From an uncultured bacterium (GTDB lineage Bacteria; Cyanobacteriota; Vampirovibrionia; Gastranaerophilales; Gastranaerophilaceae): a stretch of 14,287 nucleotides of DNA. The translations under genes were made by a program, and so were the position numbers. Position 1 is the first letter of the stretch, and each line of letters opens with the position of its first letter. The stretch is taken from assembly GCA_949299435.1 (NCBI GenBank), contig CASGAK010000136.1:1-14287 (forward strand), given 5' to 3'. The notes beneath the pieces are model-generated. The model did not search any database. It was not told the origin of the DNA and worked only from the letters and a program-made list of their open reading frames with translations. Positions 14,275 to 14,287 of this stretch are shown here, piece after piece.

Positions 14275-14287
14275 CAAAATTTTTTAC

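Noticed and set aside
1..14287. CRISPR array, transposon, prophage, tRNA/rRNA, toxin-antitoxin or defence cassette
   Set aside because: No repeat-spacer pattern, transposase, integrase, terminal inverted repeats, tRNA-like cloverleaf or rRNA was seen. The XRE gene has no toxin partner: its neighbours are a prepilin and tatD.

Overview
The window is AT-rich chromosomal DNA (stop codons TAA, TAG and TGA all behave normally) carrying eleven complete housekeeping or envelope genes, two signalling genes and the last codons of one more. The best guess for the source is a non-photosynthetic relative of cyanobacteria (Melainabacteria/Vampirovibrionia, order Gastranaerophilales) from an animal gut. 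This rests on low GC, an orphan prepilin-like protein with the FTMAEVLITLGIIG type of N-terminus that I associate with that group, a CHASE2-GGDEF protein, and GatD in a genome with several Sec-exported proteins. It is an inference from gene style; 16S or marker-gene data would decide.

Layout. Plus strand, 1-4761: tail of a gene (probably clpP), clpX, a strong terminator, polA, and a small secreted protein whose start overlaps the polA stop. Minus strand, 6338-4771: prepilin-like protein then tlyA, convergent with the previous block. A regulated divergent intergenic region (6339-6489) separates the prepilin from a plus-strand XRE regulator. That regulator converges on, and overlaps, tatD (minus, 7570-6800). 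tatD is divergent from the plus-strand gatD-gtrA pair, which ends in a bidirectional terminator at 8773-8812. Minus strand again: a TPR protein (11548-10625) then proS (10562-8826). Divergent from the TPR gene is a secreted protein (11670-12356). A second bidirectional terminator separates it from a CHASE2-GGDEF diguanylate cyclase (14197-12404, minus), whose promoter carries a palindrome at the right edge.

How the genes fit together: ClpX (with ClpP) is protein quality control; PolA does replication and repair; TlyA and ProRS serve translation; GatD amidates lipid II, while GtrA-type proteins move undecaprenyl-linked sugars, so the gatD-gtrA pair has a lipid-carrier envelope theme. The prepilin, the two Sec-exported proteins and the c-di-GMP enzyme are the surface and signalling part.

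I do not see a new multi-gene defence, mobile or biosynthetic system here. There is no transposase, integrase, CRISPR array, tRNA, rRNA or attachment site. The items most worth a second look are regulatory and enzymatic: a PolA whose 3'-5' exonuclease site looks dead; a set of genes without Shine-Dalgarno sequences that have a -10 element 6-7 nt before the ATG (predicted leaderless mRNAs); an array of TAGACA boxes laid over a near-consensus prepilin promoter next to an XRE regulator; and a palindrome over the predicted start site of the diguanylate cyclase. No gene-free stretch exceeds about 150 bases.
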